A stretch of DNA of 64,000 nt from Clostridiales bacterium 38-18 (GCA_001897605.1 MKTL01000016.1:282268-346267); one strand, 5' to 3'. Positions 25,676-34,986 are shown, counted from the stretch's first letter. Notes: generated from the letters alone by a model not told the origin. Numbers and translations: made by a program.

Positions 25676-26329
25676 GTGGCACGTAAAGCTAGACGAGTAG
25701 AGCTTGAAGGCGTATATCACATCAGGCAGTTTGGCAGTTCCTCTCGAAAGCTTTTTGAAAGCAAAGAGGATAAATTCAAATTTTTAGAATTGATAAAAGC
25801 TTCTAAAAAGAAATATGGCTACAAGCTATATGCCTACTGTCTCGAAAACGATAACGCATATCATTTGGTTGTTTATGCCAATGGGAGTGACTTATCAAAG
25901 ATTATGAAATCACTAAACATAGCATACGCCATGTACATTAAATCTGACCAACCTATATTTAAAGACCGATACAAAAGTGTTTTAATTGAAGATGAATGTG
26001 TGTTTGAGCGAATATGTGAAGAAATCCGATGCAATAAGGTAAATGGGTCCTGTTTCAATAGTGAAATAGATATTTGTGATCATGATAATCCCTTTCATGC
26101 TGCCTGTAAATTGTGCTTAAAAACCACAAAAGAGGCACTGGAAAGATTGGAGCAGATTGCATGTGCCAAATCCTTAAAAACACATGACCTGATAAAGGAT
26201 AAGTCCCTTCGCAATCAGCTAATCGTGGATTTTAGAAAAAACTCAATTTTGTCATTGAAAGAGCTTGGTGAGCTGTTTGGCGGCTTGTCTGAGTCCTCAG
26301 TTTGTAAGATTCTTAAATTAGAAAAATAA
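25676..26329 (+). CDS. REP-associated tyrosine transposase-like protein (Y1_Tnp, RAYT)
   Basis: The 217-residue protein starts at GTG behind AAGGTAGGTGG, giving the usual MARKARR beginning. The Y1/HUH fold is recognised from GVYHIRQFGSSSRKLFESKE, YGYKLYAYCLENDNAYHLVV and PIFKDRYKSVLIEDE. The metal motif is degenerate: the normal NHVHL reads NAYHL, so the first His is Ala61 while His63 is kept. Tyr residues in IAYAMYIK are candidates for the catalytic one. A C-terminal helical part (about 180-217) looks like a small HTH. Loss of one HUH His suggests reduced or altered nuclease activity. Confidence 0.8.
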   Translation: MARKARRVELEGVYHIRQFGSSSRKLFESKEDKFKFLELIKASKKKYGYKLYAYCLENDNAYHLVVYANGSDLSKIMKSLNIAYAMYIKSDQPIFKDRYKSVLIEDECVFERICEEIRCNKVNGSCFNSEIDICDHDNPFHAACKLCLKTTKEALERLEQIACAKSLKTHDLIKDKSLRNQLIVDFRKNSILSLKELGELFGGLSESSVCKILKLEK

Positions 26330-26341
26330 TACCAACGTTTA

Positions 26342-26392
26342 AAACCTTCTGTTGTGCGTATATTTATGATGTACACTGACAGAAGTTTATTT
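26342..26392 (+). terminator. Hairpin after the RAYT gene
   Basis: AAACCTTCTGT pairs with ACAGAAGTTT (one bulge). The T run is broken (TTTATTTA), so the strength is moderate. It lies inside the element. Confidence 0.5.
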
Positions 26393-26441
26393 AGCATTTC
26401 AATTCAAGTAACGTCCCCAGAGACGATAAGGAGTGTAAGAT

Positions 26442-27416
26442 ATGGAACTCAATCTTAATTTAGCCTCAAGTAAAAAGAAAAGTGTTGTACTTGATAAGGG
26501 TAAGACCTATGACTTATTGATCATCGGGTCAGGTCCAGCAGGACTTAACTCAGCTCTATATGCAAAAAGAAAGGGTCTTGAGGTGGGTATCATCGGTAAA
26601 AAAAGCGGTGGCCAGGTTGTAGATACAACATCAGTGGAGAATTATTTAGGCTTTGAGTACAAAACGGGCGAAGAGCTTGTAAAGGCTTTTAAATCGCACG
26701 TTGACAGTCTTAAGGTTCCTTTCTTAAGTGATGCTGAGGTGACATCTATTCATAAAATTGAAAATAGATTTATGGTTCAGCTATCAAGTGGTGAGGAGAT
26801 TGCAACGAAAGCAGTTATTATCGCTACTGGTAGCCGCCCGAGACAATTAGGAATTTCAGGTGAAGCAGATTATTTAGGTAAGGGCGTCGCTTACTGTGCA
26901 ATCTGTGATGGCCCATTATTTGAAGGTTTAGAAGTCATCGTTGCTGGTGGAGGAAACTCAGCAGTAGAGGCTGCTATTGATCTTGCAAAAATTGCCAGCA
27001 CTGTTAAGCTGGTTCATAGAAGTCAATTGAGAGCAGACCAAATCGTAATTGACAAGCTCAACACTTTTGAAAATGTGGAAATTTATCTAGAAACCGAAAT
27101 TTTAGAGGTCAAAGGCGCTCAGCTTATGTCTGGTATCATCGTGAAGGATAAAAAGACAGGTGAGATTTCAGAGCTTGCAGCAAATGGCTTATTTGTTGAG
27201 ATAGGCTATCTGCCAAACAGCGGTTTTGTAAAGGACCTTGTGAAGCTGAATGAAAGAGGAGAAATTATTGTTAATGCCGCCTGTGAGACCTCTGTTGAGG
27301 GTGTATTTGCTGCAGGTGATGTTACGGATGTTCCATACAAGCAAATCGTTATTTCGGCTGGTGAAGGCGCTAAAGCAGCACTTACTGCAAACGATTATAT
27401 AAACAGATTAAAATAA
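26442..27416 (+). CDS. trxB: Thioredoxin reductase
   Basis: The 324-residue flavoenzyme has an FAD site [17 protein letters not shown], an active disulfide C152-A-I-C155 ([13 protein letters not shown]), an NADPH site [17 protein letters not shown] and a closing FAD motif [16 protein letters not shown]. An N-terminal extension of about 20 residues precedes the FAD domain. The next gene encodes a two-domain thioredoxin-fold protein, its likely electron acceptor. GATAAGGAGTG precedes the ATG. Confidence 0.92.
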   Translation: MELNLNLASSKKKSVVLDKGKTYDLLIIGSGPAGLNSALYAKRKGLEVGIIGKKSGGQVVDTTSVENYLGFEYKTGEELVKAFKSHVDSLKVPFLSDAEVTSIHKIENRFMVQLSSGEEIATKAVIIATGSRPRQLGISGEADYLGKGVAYCAICDGPLFEGLEVIVAGGGNSAVEAAIDLAKIASTVKLVHRSQLRADQIVIDKLNTFENVEIYLETEILEVKGAQLMSGIIVKDKKTGEISELAANGLFVEIGYLPNSGFVKDLVKLNERGEIIVNAACETSVEGVFAAGDVTDVPYKQIVISAGEGAKAALTANDYINRLK

Positions 27417-27455
27417 ATCAAAAAAATAATTGAAACACGAGAAAAGGAGAAAACT

Positions 27456-28106
27456 ATGAGCTTATTAAACGAACAATTACAAGAACAATTAAGAGAGATT
27501 TTTGCAGATATGAAGGACGATATTACACTGGCAGTGTTTTCTAAGGAGGACGACTGTGAGACTTGTAAAGATACTTTAAGTTTTATGCAAGAAATTGAAA
27601 GTCTAAGTGATAAAATTCATCTTGAGGAGCTTGATTTGGTAAAAGATGCAGATCGAGCAGCTGCGTACAATGTAGTTATGGCACCGAGCATCGTAATGCT
27701 AGATGGACAAAAAAATTATAGAGGCGTGAAATTTAACGGTATTCCAGCAGGACATGAAATCAATTCCTTCATCCCAGCCATTCTTGAAGTTTCTGGTGCA
27801 GGAGAAGCCTTACCTGAAAGCTATAAAGTAAAACTAAATGCACTTGAAAAACCAGTCAATATCAAGGTGTTTGTTACCCTCAGCTGTCCACATTGTGCAG
27901 GTGCGGTTCAAAAGGCACATAAATTGGCACTAGAAAGTGATCTTATCGATGGTGAAATGATCGAGGCACAGACCTTTTACGATTTGTCTGAAAAGTTTAA
28001 TGTCTCAAGTGTCCCTAAAATCGTTATCAACGATCAATATGAGTTCGTGGGCAATCAACCGCTTGAAGTATTCTTAGAGGAAATTGAAAAAGCGCAAAGA
28101 GCTTAA
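27456..28106 (+). CDS. Two-domain thioredoxin-fold protein (PDO/glutaredoxin-like)
   Basis: The 216-residue cytoplasmic protein has two thioredoxin folds, with redox pairs C34-E-T-C37 (EDDCETCKDT) and C144-P-H-C147 (LSCPHCAGA). The second domain has the cis-Pro loop SSVPKIVIN. This is the layout of protein disulfide oxidoreductases and of the AhpF N-terminal domain. It follows trxB by 39 bases with AAAAGGAG, so TrxB very likely reduces it. It could pass electrons to a peroxidase or other thiol targets. Confidence 0.85.
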   Translation: MSLLNEQLQEQLREIFADMKDDITLAVFSKEDDCETCKDTLSFMQEIESLSDKIHLEELDLVKDADRAAAYNVVMAPSIVMLDGQKNYRGVKFNGIPAGHEINSFIPAILEVSGAGEALPESYKVKLNALEKPVNIKVFVTLSCPHCAGAVQKAHKLALESDLIDGEMIEAQTFYDLSEKFNVSSVPKIVINDQYEFVGNQPLEVFLEEIEKAQRA

Positions 28107-28119
28107 AAAGTGTAAAAAA

Positions 28120-28180
28120 CAAACCCCCATTTGATAGCTTTCACACATTCTTGTGAAGCAACCTTTGGGGGTTTTCTATT
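28120..28180 (+). terminator. Terminator after the redox pair
   Basis: AAACCCCCA and TTTGGGGGTTT form the outer stem, with an inner TTCACA/TGTGAA stem and a T-rich tail. Confidence 0.8.
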
Positions 28181-28242
28181 TTTTATTTGTTTTGATTGAT
28201 TTCAGAAATTCGAATAAAGTATAATAGTTATAATACCATGAG

Positions 28243-28821
28243 TCAAGATTTGTTTTGAGCCATTTGGTTAAAATGATTCTTTTTTTTAGGATAGTCGACG
28301 ATTAGTCCTTCATATATCAACTTTTTATTTTCGAGTGTCATTAGGTCAACCGTCTGAACGAGCTCAGGTGTTTTTCCAACATCCAATATATGATGTCTCC
28401 TAAGTAATACATAAACAAATTGCGAACAAAAATAATGGTTTTTACGATAGATTGGGCGATTAAACCATACACCGAAAAGTCCAATAAAGTTATAGCGATA
28501 TTGATTTTTATGCTTATAAAAGTATTCGATATCTGCCTTTAGGCCTTCAAATTGCTCTTTTGTAACGGGAACTCTAAAAATTTGACAAGCACTTGATGGG
28601 TTATTCTTATAGACCCCCTCATATAAGCTTTCTTTTACAAAGCCACCTGAAAAAGGGTTCCTAGGACGAGTTCGACCAAATGAGTACATCTCATCGAATC
28701 GGTCATCAAAGCCAATAGAGGTATGTACATATTTTGCTGGCTGAAAGTATTTCAATGCTCTGGATAACCAAGTGCCAGTTTTTGAAAATACAAGATAAAT
28801 ATAATAAACATCATTTTGCAT
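28243..28821 (-). CDS. Permuted papain-like (NlpC/P60 clan) protein, YiiX/YycO-like
   Basis: The 192-residue protein has His in YVHTSIGFDD and a candidate nucleophile Cys in HYFCSQFVYVLLRRH, the order seen in circularly permuted NlpC/P60 proteins. The first residues (YYIYLVFSKTGTWLSRALK) fit the usual opening strand. No signal peptide is visible, so it may act inside the cell on lipids or peptides. ATGAGGAAAAATCT precedes the ATG. It stands alone and diverges from the PAS-GGDEF gene. Function is inferred from fold motifs only. Confidence 0.6.
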   Translation of the reverse strand: MQNDVYYIYLVFSKTGTWLSRALKYFQPAKYVHTSIGFDDRFDEMYSFGRTRPRNPFSGGFVKESLYEGVYKNNPSSACQIFRVPVTKEQFEGLKADIEYFYKHKNQYRYNFIGLFGVWFNRPIYRKNHYFCSQFVYVLLRRHHILDVGKTPELVQTVDLMTLENKKLIYEGLIVDYPKKKNHFNQMAQNKS

Positions 28822-28939
28822 AGATTTTTCCTCATATTAATAATAAATCTATTATAATATAAAGACATGTGAAATGTTATCTTTTTTTTATAATCAGGTA
28901 GGATTGGGTATAAGATAGATGTACATAAAGGAGGCTGCT

Positions 28940-29836
28940 ATGATCCCAAAGGATTATGAACTGATTCTAAATTCACTCTATGAGGGCGTATACATCGTCG
29001 ATCGTCAAAGAAGGATTTTATTTTGGAATCAAGGTGCTAAGAACATAACTGGCTACGCTGCTGAAGAGACCTTAGGTAAGTTCTGTCATGACAACATTCT
29101 CAATCACATCGATGTCTATGGTAGACAGCTTTGTCTAGATGGCTGCCCTCTACATGAGACCCTAATAGATGGTAAGACAAGGGAGCTAAATGCCTATCTT
29201 CAGCATAAGAGAGGGCATCGTGTACCGGTACATTTAAAGTCTATTCCAATGTATGAGGCGGGTGAAATCACAGCGACAATTGAGATTTTTACTGAGAGCT
29301 CTGAGCCTCAAAACGAGTATTTTAGAGCGGCGCTTTCTAAGCATGAGCTTTTACGAGATCCACTTACGGGTCTTCCAAATAAAAGATTCTTCGATCATTA
29401 CATCAATTCTAAAATGAATGATTTTCGAATGCTAGACATGCCGTTCGCAGTTGCGATAGTTGATATTGATAATTTCGATGGTATTAATAAGACCTATGGT
29501 GTTGCCACCAGTGATGAGATATTAAGGCTATTATCTGAGAGCTATAGAAGTTCAATAAGGCTAGCAGATTTAATAGGACGATGGACCAATGATGAGTTTG
29601 TTTTCATCTTTTCTGGTGTCACCAATGAGGCTTTAAATTCATTGTGTGAAAAAATTAGAATTATGTCTGAAGCGAGCACTTTGCGTGCCAACACCATTAG
29701 AGAGGTTGAAATCGCTGTTTCTGTTGGTGCATCTGTCGTTAGAAAAGATGATACGGCAGACAAGCTCATCCGCCGAGTTACCGAACGACTCAAAAAAGCA
29801 AAAACGAAGGGCGGCAATTGCTGTATCACACGATAA
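28940..29836 (+). CDS. PAS-GGDEF protein with a degenerate active site
   Basis: The 298-residue cytoplasmic protein has a PAS domain (about 5-125: LNSLYEGVYIVDRQRRILFW) and a GGDEF domain (about 138-296: LLRDPLTGLPNKRFFDHYIN). The signature motif is TNDEF (T216-F220) in place of GG[DE]EF, so diguanylate cyclase activity is doubtful. The inhibitory RxxD site (R207-D210) stands exactly five residues before, so it may bind c-di-GMP rather than make it. The ATG behind AAAGGAGGCTGCT is chosen over one seven codons earlier. It ends 12 bases before mutY. Confidence 0.85.
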   Translation: MIPKDYELILNSLYEGVYIVDRQRRILFWNQGAKNITGYAAEETLGKFCHDNILNHIDVYGRQLCLDGCPLHETLIDGKTRELNAYLQHKRGHRVPVHLKSIPMYEAGEITATIEIFTESSEPQNEYFRAALSKHELLRDPLTGLPNKRFFDHYINSKMNDFRMLDMPFAVAIVDIDNFDGINKTYGVATSDEILRLLSESYRSSIRLADLIGRWTNDEFVFIFSGVTNEALNSLCEKIRIMSEASTLRANTIREVEIAVSVGASVVRKDDTADKLIRRVTERLKKAKTKGGNCCITR

Positions 29837-29848
29837 TAAAGGAGTTAA

Positions 29849-30913
29849 ATGTCAAAAGAATTACTGAGCTGGTACGATGATAATAAGAGGGCATTACCGT
29901 GGCGAGAAACGAAAGACCCATATAAGATTTGGCTTTCTGAAATTATGCTTCAGCAGACACAGGTTGTTACTGTAATTGACTATTATCATAGATTTATTGA
30001 GGTATTTCCGACAGTAGAAGCACTAGCAAATGCAGATGAAGAAGCGGTTTTTAAGCTCTGGGAGGGCTTGGGCTATTATTCGAGAGCACGAAACCTGATG
30101 CGATGTGCGAAGGTAATTACCGAGGCGCACGGGGGTGTATTCCCTAAGACGGTTGTGGAATTAGAGCGCTTACCTGGTATTGGACCTTACACGGCTAACG
30201 CCATAGCAAGTATTGCCTTTGGCGTGAGAGCACCTGCTGTTGACGGAAATGTTTTTAGAGTGATTTCAAGGTATTTTGCTATAGAGCAACCAATTGACAT
30301 CCCTCAAAATAGAGTCGTGTTTGAAAACAAGACACTTGAGCTGATGAGTTCTAGACACGATGATTTTACTCAGGCGATGATGGACTTAGGTGCAACGATT
30401 TGCACCCCGAAAGCGCCAGACTGTTTCAAATGTCCGTTGAAGAAGCAATGTAAAGCATTTGAAAGATCAAAGCAATTGGATTTTCCTGTCAAAATCAAAA
30501 AAATAAAAAAAAGGGTTCAAAGAGTCGCCTTATGCGTTGTCCTCTTTCAGAGTAGAATTTTATTGATTAAATATCCGAGCAGTGGTCTATTGGCAAACCT
30601 CTGGGGGCTACCTAGAATAGCTTTGGATGAAGGGGATTTAACCAATGACTTAGTAGAAGGCTATCTTAACGAGCATTTTGACACAAAAATAAAAACAATA
30701 GGTACGCTAGAAGGAAAAATGCATGTATTTACACATATCAAATGGGAGCCAACGATTTTCGTTTATCGAAGTGATCAAAAATTCGAATCGGAGTTACCTA
30801 AAACGGATTGGCTCACATTAGATGAGATACAGCATAAGGCGTTACCTACTGCGATAAAAAAACAATTACCTGTGATAGAAAAGTATTTGAAATTCATTGA
30901 TGAGGCTAAATAG
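29849..30913 (+). CDS. mutY: A/G-specific adenine glycosylase
   Basis: The 354-residue DNA repair enzyme removes A opposite 8-oxoG. It has SEIMLQQTQV with the catalytic Glu region, the helix-hairpin-helix LPGIGPYTANAI, the catalytic Asp in VDGNVFRVI, and the 4Fe-4S ligands in CTPKAPDCFKCPLKKQC. A C-terminal Nudix-like domain (about 225-350) recognises 8-oxoG. AAAGGAG precedes the ATG. It heads a row of closely spaced genes. Confidence 0.94.
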   Translation: MSKELLSWYDDNKRALPWRETKDPYKIWLSEIMLQQTQVVTVIDYYHRFIEVFPTVEALANADEEAVFKLWEGLGYYSRARNLMRCAKVITEAHGGVFPKTVVELERLPGIGPYTANAIASIAFGVRAPAVDGNVFRVISRYFAIEQPIDIPQNRVVFENKTLELMSSRHDDFTQAMMDLGATICTPKAPDCFKCPLKKQCKAFERSKQLDFPVKIKKIKKRVQRVALCVVLFQSRILLIKYPSSGLLANLWGLPRIALDEGDLTNDLVEGYLNEHFDTKIKTIGTLEGKMHVFTHIKWEPTIFVYRSDQKFESELPKTDWLTLDEIQHKALPTAIKKQLPVIEKYLKFIDEAK

Positions 30914-30937
30914 ATTTATTATGAAATGGAGTAACCA

Positions 30938-31720
30938 ATGTCTGAGTTTATTCAAGTTGATCCACATCAATTATATGAATTAGCAGTTAAGGATTATTCA
31001 AGGAATTATTTTATCTGCCATACACTTGATAAAAATCAGCCTTATGTCTCTGCTTTTGGTAGGTTTGAATATAAGGAGCCAATTGTCGGCATTTTCCTAA
31101 GAAAAACGGGTTTGCTACAGATTGCAGTTGCGGATTTTGAGAAGGTTATGGAACACAAATCAGAAATCATAAATCATATACTGGCAATGGAATTTGAAGA
31201 AATCAGTACATTTGAAAGCTATTCTGCCTTATTTCGAGAAAATGAGGCATTTGATTTGATTTCTAAGGGTGCGCATATTGCTTATTGTACAAAAGACTCT
31301 TATAATGATGTATTGGGAGAGGAAACGCTATTTTTCAAATGGATTAATTCAACTGAGCTTGAATCGGTGGTTGCACTATACCGTAAGGTGTTCAAATCCT
31401 TTGCTAGTGAAGGTTCAATGAAGGATAAGCTTTTAAAGGGTCGCGGGAGAGCGCTAGGGGGCTATTTGGATAATCAATTGATCGCCGTTGCTCAGACGGA
31501 TTACGAAGACCCAAAAGGTGCTTTAATCGTTGGGGTAGCAACTGATCCTGAGCATCAAGGGAAGGGCTATGGCGAGCAAATTCTAAGGAAATTAATGCAA
31601 CCACTCCTACAGGAAGACAAAAGGTTGACTTTACAGTACGATTCTCCTATTGCAGGGCAGTTATATAAAAAACTAGGATTTATAGATTACGATAGGGTAA
31701 TTCGATTAAGACGTAGATGA
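30938..31720 (+). CDS. GNAT family N-acetyltransferase with N-terminal extension
   Basis: The 260-residue protein has a C-terminal GNAT fold (about 130-260). The acetyl-CoA loop is VATDPEHQGKGYGEQILRKL, and the last strand is YDSPIAGQLYKKLGFIDYDR. The first 125 residues are a separate alpha/beta region without a clear motif. The substrate is unknown. ATGGAGTAACC precedes the ATG. It lies between mutY and a lipid kinase gene with short gaps. Confidence 0.82.
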   Translation: MSEFIQVDPHQLYELAVKDYSRNYFICHTLDKNQPYVSAFGRFEYKEPIVGIFLRKTGLLQIAVADFEKVMEHKSEIINHILAMEFEEISTFESYSALFRENEAFDLISKGAHIAYCTKDSYNDVLGEETLFFKWINSTELESVVALYRKVFKSFASEGSMKDKLLKGRGRALGGYLDNQLIAVAQTDYEDPKGALIVGVATDPEHQGKGYGEQILRKLMQPLLQEDKRLTLQYDSPIAGQLYKKLGFIDYDRVIRLRRR

Positions 31721-31731
31721 TGAGGTGACAT

Positions 31732-32619
31732 ATGAATGTGTTATTGCTTTACAATCCAAGATCAGGAACAAGAAGCTTTCAGGCGCAATTAGATTATGTG
31801 GTAGAACAATTTCAAAAAATTGAGTTACAAATTATTCCCTATCGCCTTGAGAATATGGATAAATTGGAGGCTTATCTTAAAACGTTGGATATCAGTCAGT
31901 TTAAAAAATTCATCATCTCTGGTGGTGATGGTACCGTTCATCAGGTTGTAAATAAGATGATGAAACTGGGAATTGATGTGCCAATAGCTATTTTTCCAAC
32001 AGGTACAGCGAATGATTTTTCTCAGTATTTCGGTATTCCTAAAGATATTGAGGGTATGACTAAGGTCGCTTTGAGTGACCAGTATTCAAGCTGCGATTTA
32101 GGTAAAATCAATGAACAGTATTTTATTAATGTTGCTAGCTTTGGAAATCTCGTCGATATTAGCCAAAGGGTAAACGAGCAAACCAAAAACGTTTTAGGTG
32201 TTCTCGCCTATTATATAAAGGGCATAGAAGAAATACCAAAGCTCAGAACCTTTAAGGCTAAAATCGAATCAGACAATCTTGTGATTGAAGAGGATATCTA
32301 TTTTGTTCTCATAATGAATGGCAAATCAGCGGGTGGCTTTAGAAAGCTTGCACCTTATTCCGATATTTCAGATGGTCTGTTGGATGTTTTGGTATTTAAA
32401 AAATGTCCAGTTCTTGACTTAATGCCATTAATGATTCAGGTACTAGGTGGTGAGCATCCAAAAAGTGATTATATTCACTATATTCAATCCAAACAAGTTA
32501 AAGTATCTTGTAATGAAGAGATCACATCAGATTTAGATGGAGAACAGGGACCTAGGCTGCCACTTGAAATTGAAGTTGTTAACCATGCGATTCGAGTTAA
32601 TACTTATGTTACAGAATAG
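31732..32619 (+). CDS. Diacylglycerol kinase-like lipid kinase (YegS/BmrU family)
   Basis: The 295-residue cytoplasmic kinase has LLYNPRSGTRSFQ at the start and the nucleotide motif ISGGDGTVHQVVNKM. FPTGTANDFSQYFGIP (substrate and phosphate loop) and NGKSAGGFRKLAPYSDISDG follow. Family members phosphorylate diacylglycerol or related lipids, recycling lipid from teichoic acid synthesis. LtaS is encoded at 56.5 kb. The start follows GATGAGGTGACAT, 11 bases after the GNAT gene. A strong terminator follows. Confidence 0.88.
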   Translation: MNVLLLYNPRSGTRSFQAQLDYVVEQFQKIELQIIPYRLENMDKLEAYLKTLDISQFKKFIISGGDGTVHQVVNKMMKLGIDVPIAIFPTGTANDFSQYFGIPKDIEGMTKVALSDQYSSCDLGKINEQYFINVASFGNLVDISQRVNEQTKNVLGVLAYYIKGIEEIPKLRTFKAKIESDNLVIEEDIYFVLIMNGKSAGGFRKLAPYSDISDGLLDVLVFKKCPVLDLMPLMIQVLGGEHPKSDYIHYIQSKQVKVSCNEEITSDLDGEQGPRLPLEIEVVNHAIRVNTYVTE

Positions 32620-32626
32620 TTATAGC

Positions 32627-32664
32627 GCATTTAGAAAATACTTTTCTAAATGCGTTTTTTTTTT
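32627..32664 (+). terminator. Strong terminator after the lipid kinase gene
   Basis: CGCATTTAGAAAA and TTTTCTAAATGCG form a perfect 13-bp stem with a 2-base loop core, followed by a run of at least nine T. Confidence 0.9.
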
Positions 32665-32725
32665 ACTTATATTGGGTAATAGTAAAAACTAAGAGAAAAG
32701 ATTTTTATTTTATAAGGAGATAAAT

Positions 32726-33625
32726 ATGAAAATAGGTTTAGTTGGTTTAGGACGAATGGGTTATGCCTTGGCTTTAAACATGAAGGATAGTGGTGTTGAA
32801 GTAATTGCAACAAATAGATCGTTGGATAAAGTTGATGAAATCACAAAAGAAGGTGTAAAGGGAGCATACAGCTTAAAAGAGTTAGTTGAAGCCTTTGGAG
32901 AGGAAAGACGTGTTATATGGTTGATGGTACCGTCTGGAAATGCGGTGGATACCATGATCGAGGAGCTGGTGCCACTACTAAATTACAACGATATTATCAT
33001 CGATGGTGGTAATTCCTACTACAAGGACACTTTGATTAGACATGAGAGATTAAAGGCTATTGGTATTCACTTTGTGGATGTTGGAACCAGTGGCGGTATC
33101 AATGGCGCGCGTAATGGGGCCTGCTTAATGGCTGGTGGTGAGGCTGAGCCTGTTGCATTTATAGAACCTGTACTCGAGAAAATTTCGATTGAAAATGGCT
33201 ATGGTTATTTTGGTGCACCTGGAAGTGGACATTATGTAAAAATGATTCACAATGGTATAGAGTATGGCATGATGCAAGCCATGGGTGAGGGCTTTGATAT
33301 TCTTAAAGCCTCCGAATTTGATGTGGATTTTGAATTGGTTTCAAAGGTATGGAGCAACGGCTCTATAATAGAAGGCTTACTAATGCGCTTGATGCATGAA
33401 GCATTTAAGCAGGATGGTAACCTAGAATCAATTATCGGAAAAGTTGATGCGTCTGGTGAGGCGGACTGGACCCTTCAGGAAGCCGTTCGTCTTAAGGTTT
33501 CTGCACCAGTTATTACACAATCCTTATTTGCAAGATATAAATCTAAGGATGAAGAAAGGTTTAGTGAAAAAGCAGTTGCAGCACTTCGTAATCAATTTGG
33601 CGGTCATAAGGTTTATAAAGCTTAG
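32726..33625 (+). CDS. gnd: 6-phosphogluconate dehydrogenase, short decarboxylating type
   Basis: The 299-residue enzyme (YqeC/GndA-like, shorter than the 470-residue form) turns 6-phosphogluconate into ribulose 5-phosphate. It has the nucleotide site IGLVGLGRMGYALALNM, substrate motif VDVGTSGGINGARNGACLM and catalytic Lys/Asn in HYVKMIHNGIEYG. TAAGGAGATAAAT precedes the ATG. zwf follows after 8 bases, so the two NAD(P)H-forming steps of the oxidative pentose phosphate path are made together. The 6-phosphogluconolactonase gene is not beside them. Confidence 0.92.
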   Translation: MKIGLVGLGRMGYALALNMKDSGVEVIATNRSLDKVDEITKEGVKGAYSLKELVEAFGEERRVIWLMVPSGNAVDTMIEELVPLLNYNDIIIDGGNSYYKDTLIRHERLKAIGIHFVDVGTSGGINGARNGACLMAGGEAEPVAFIEPVLEKISIENGYGYFGAPGSGHYVKMIHNGIEYGMMQAMGEGFDILKASEFDVDFELVSKVWSNGSIIEGLLMRLMHEAFKQDGNLESIIGKVDASGEADWTLQEAVRLKVSAPVITQSLFARYKSKDEERFSEKAVAALRNQFGGHKVYKA

Positions 33626-33633
33626 GGGGAAAT

Positions 33634-34986
33634 ATGCTATTTACAATCTTTGGTGCTACTGGGGATTTAACAACTAAGAAGTTAATTCCAGCACTTTATC
33701 ATCTTTTTGAAGAGGAGCAGCTGCCAACGCCTTTCACAATCGTTTGCGTAGGCAGAAGGCGTTATGAAACGGAGCAGTTTGTTGAGCTGATTAGAAGTAA
33801 AATAGAAGGTGATTATCCACATTGGGAGGATTTTTGTACCAATCTACATTACCTTTCTATGGATTTTTCCTCAGAAGCAAATTTTGATATCTTCAAAAAT
33901 TATGTAGATGCAATGCATCTATCCACCAATGGACAAAAAATCTATTATTTGGCAACTGCACCACACTATTTTCCAATTATAGCAAGGGCGCTCATTGTAA
34001 CGCATATGCTCAATCGGGGTGATATGCGATCTAAAATTGTATTTGAAAAGCCCTTTGGTGAAAATCTTGAGACTGCAAAAGCCTATAATCGACTTTTACT
34101 TGAGTCAATTGAAGAATCACAGGTATACAGAATTGATCATTATTTAGGAAAAGAGATGCTGCAAAATATACTTACCGTGAGATTTGCAAATAAAATTTTT
34201 GAAAGCATTTGGAATCATGAAAATATTGAAAGCGTTAAGATTATTGCACTTGAGTCAGAAAGCGTGAAACAAAGAGGCGGTTATTATGACCGTTCTGGTG
34301 CACTCAAGGATATGGTTCAAAACCATTTGTTTCAAACACTGGCTCTGGTTGCGATGGATGCGCCAATGGGCTTAAGTGATACATTGATTAAAAATGAAAA
34401 AGTTGAGGTGCTTGAGCACCTACAGGTTAGCAACGACATTATTTTCGGTCAATATGCAGGATATTTACAGGAAAAGGATATTCCAGAGGATTCAAAGACG
34501 GAAACCTTTGTAGCACTTAAGGCTTATGTAAACTCACAGCGTTGGCGAAATACACCCTTTTATCTAATAACGGGTAAGAAAATGTCAAGAAAGCTAGCTG
34601 AAATTGTTATTACATTTAAGGATGCAACCTGCTTCTTTGAAAGAGGACAGCCTGAAAAGAACACTTTGACAATTGAGATATTTCCAAGAGAAGGTATTAT
34701 CTTGAAGTTTAATGGAAAGGCACCTGGCTTATGGTCGTATACCATGCCTATGCACCTTGACTACTGCCATCTTTGTAACATCATAGGAAACTCGCCGGAG
34801 GCATATGAAAAGCTCATTCTGGACGTGATTCACGATGATGCATCTCTTTTCACCCGTTGGGATGAAATCGAGAATTCGTGGAAGGTAATAGATGAAATTG
34901 AGCGTTTAAAAGCGTTCGAACCACTACATGTCTACTACTCAGAATCTGAAATGCTAGATATTGTTAATAAAAAATGGGGGCTGTAA
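33634..34986 (+). CDS. zwf: Glucose-6-phosphate 1-dehydrogenase
   Basis: The 450-residue enzyme starts the oxidative pentose phosphate path. It has the NADP site FTIFGATGDLTTKKL, the active-site motif RIDHYLGKEMLQN with the catalytic His, and EKPFG. It is slightly shorter than the common 480-490 residues. GGGGGAAAT precedes the ATG. Its stop overlaps the next start (TAATG). Confidence 0.94.
   Translation: MLFTIFGATGDLTTKKLIPALYHLFEEEQLPTPFTIVCVGRRRYETEQFVELIRSKIEGDYPHWEDFCTNLHYLSMDFSSEANFDIFKNYVDAMHLSTNGQKIYYLATAPHYFPIIARALIVTHMLNRGDMRSKIVFEKPFGENLETAKAYNRLLLESIEESQVYRIDHYLGKEMLQNILTVRFANKIFESIWNHENIESVKIIALESESVKQRGGYYDRSGALKDMVQNHLFQTLALVAMDAPMGLSDTLIKNEKVEVLEHLQVSNDIIFGQYAGYLQEKDIPEDSKTETFVALKAYVNSQRWRNTPFYLITGKKMSRKLAEIVITFKDATCFFERGQPEKNTLTIEIFPREGIILKFNGKAPGLWSYTMPMHLDYCHLCNIIGNSPEAYEKLILDVIHDDASLFTRWDEIENSWKVIDEIERLKAFEPLHVYYSESEMLDIVNKKWGL

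Larger units (their letters stand above)
25615..26417 (+). mobile_element. Complete RAYT-type element with inverted ends
   Basis: GGGACGGTACTTGAATT (25615-25631) and its inverted partner AATTCAAGTAACGTCCC (26401-26417) match at 16 of 17 positions and enclose a single Y1-type transposase gene. The GGGACG end resembles REP-like sequences commonly seen around such genes in Firmicutes. No target duplication is evident. It sits between an ABC ATPase gene and trxB. Confidence 0.7.
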
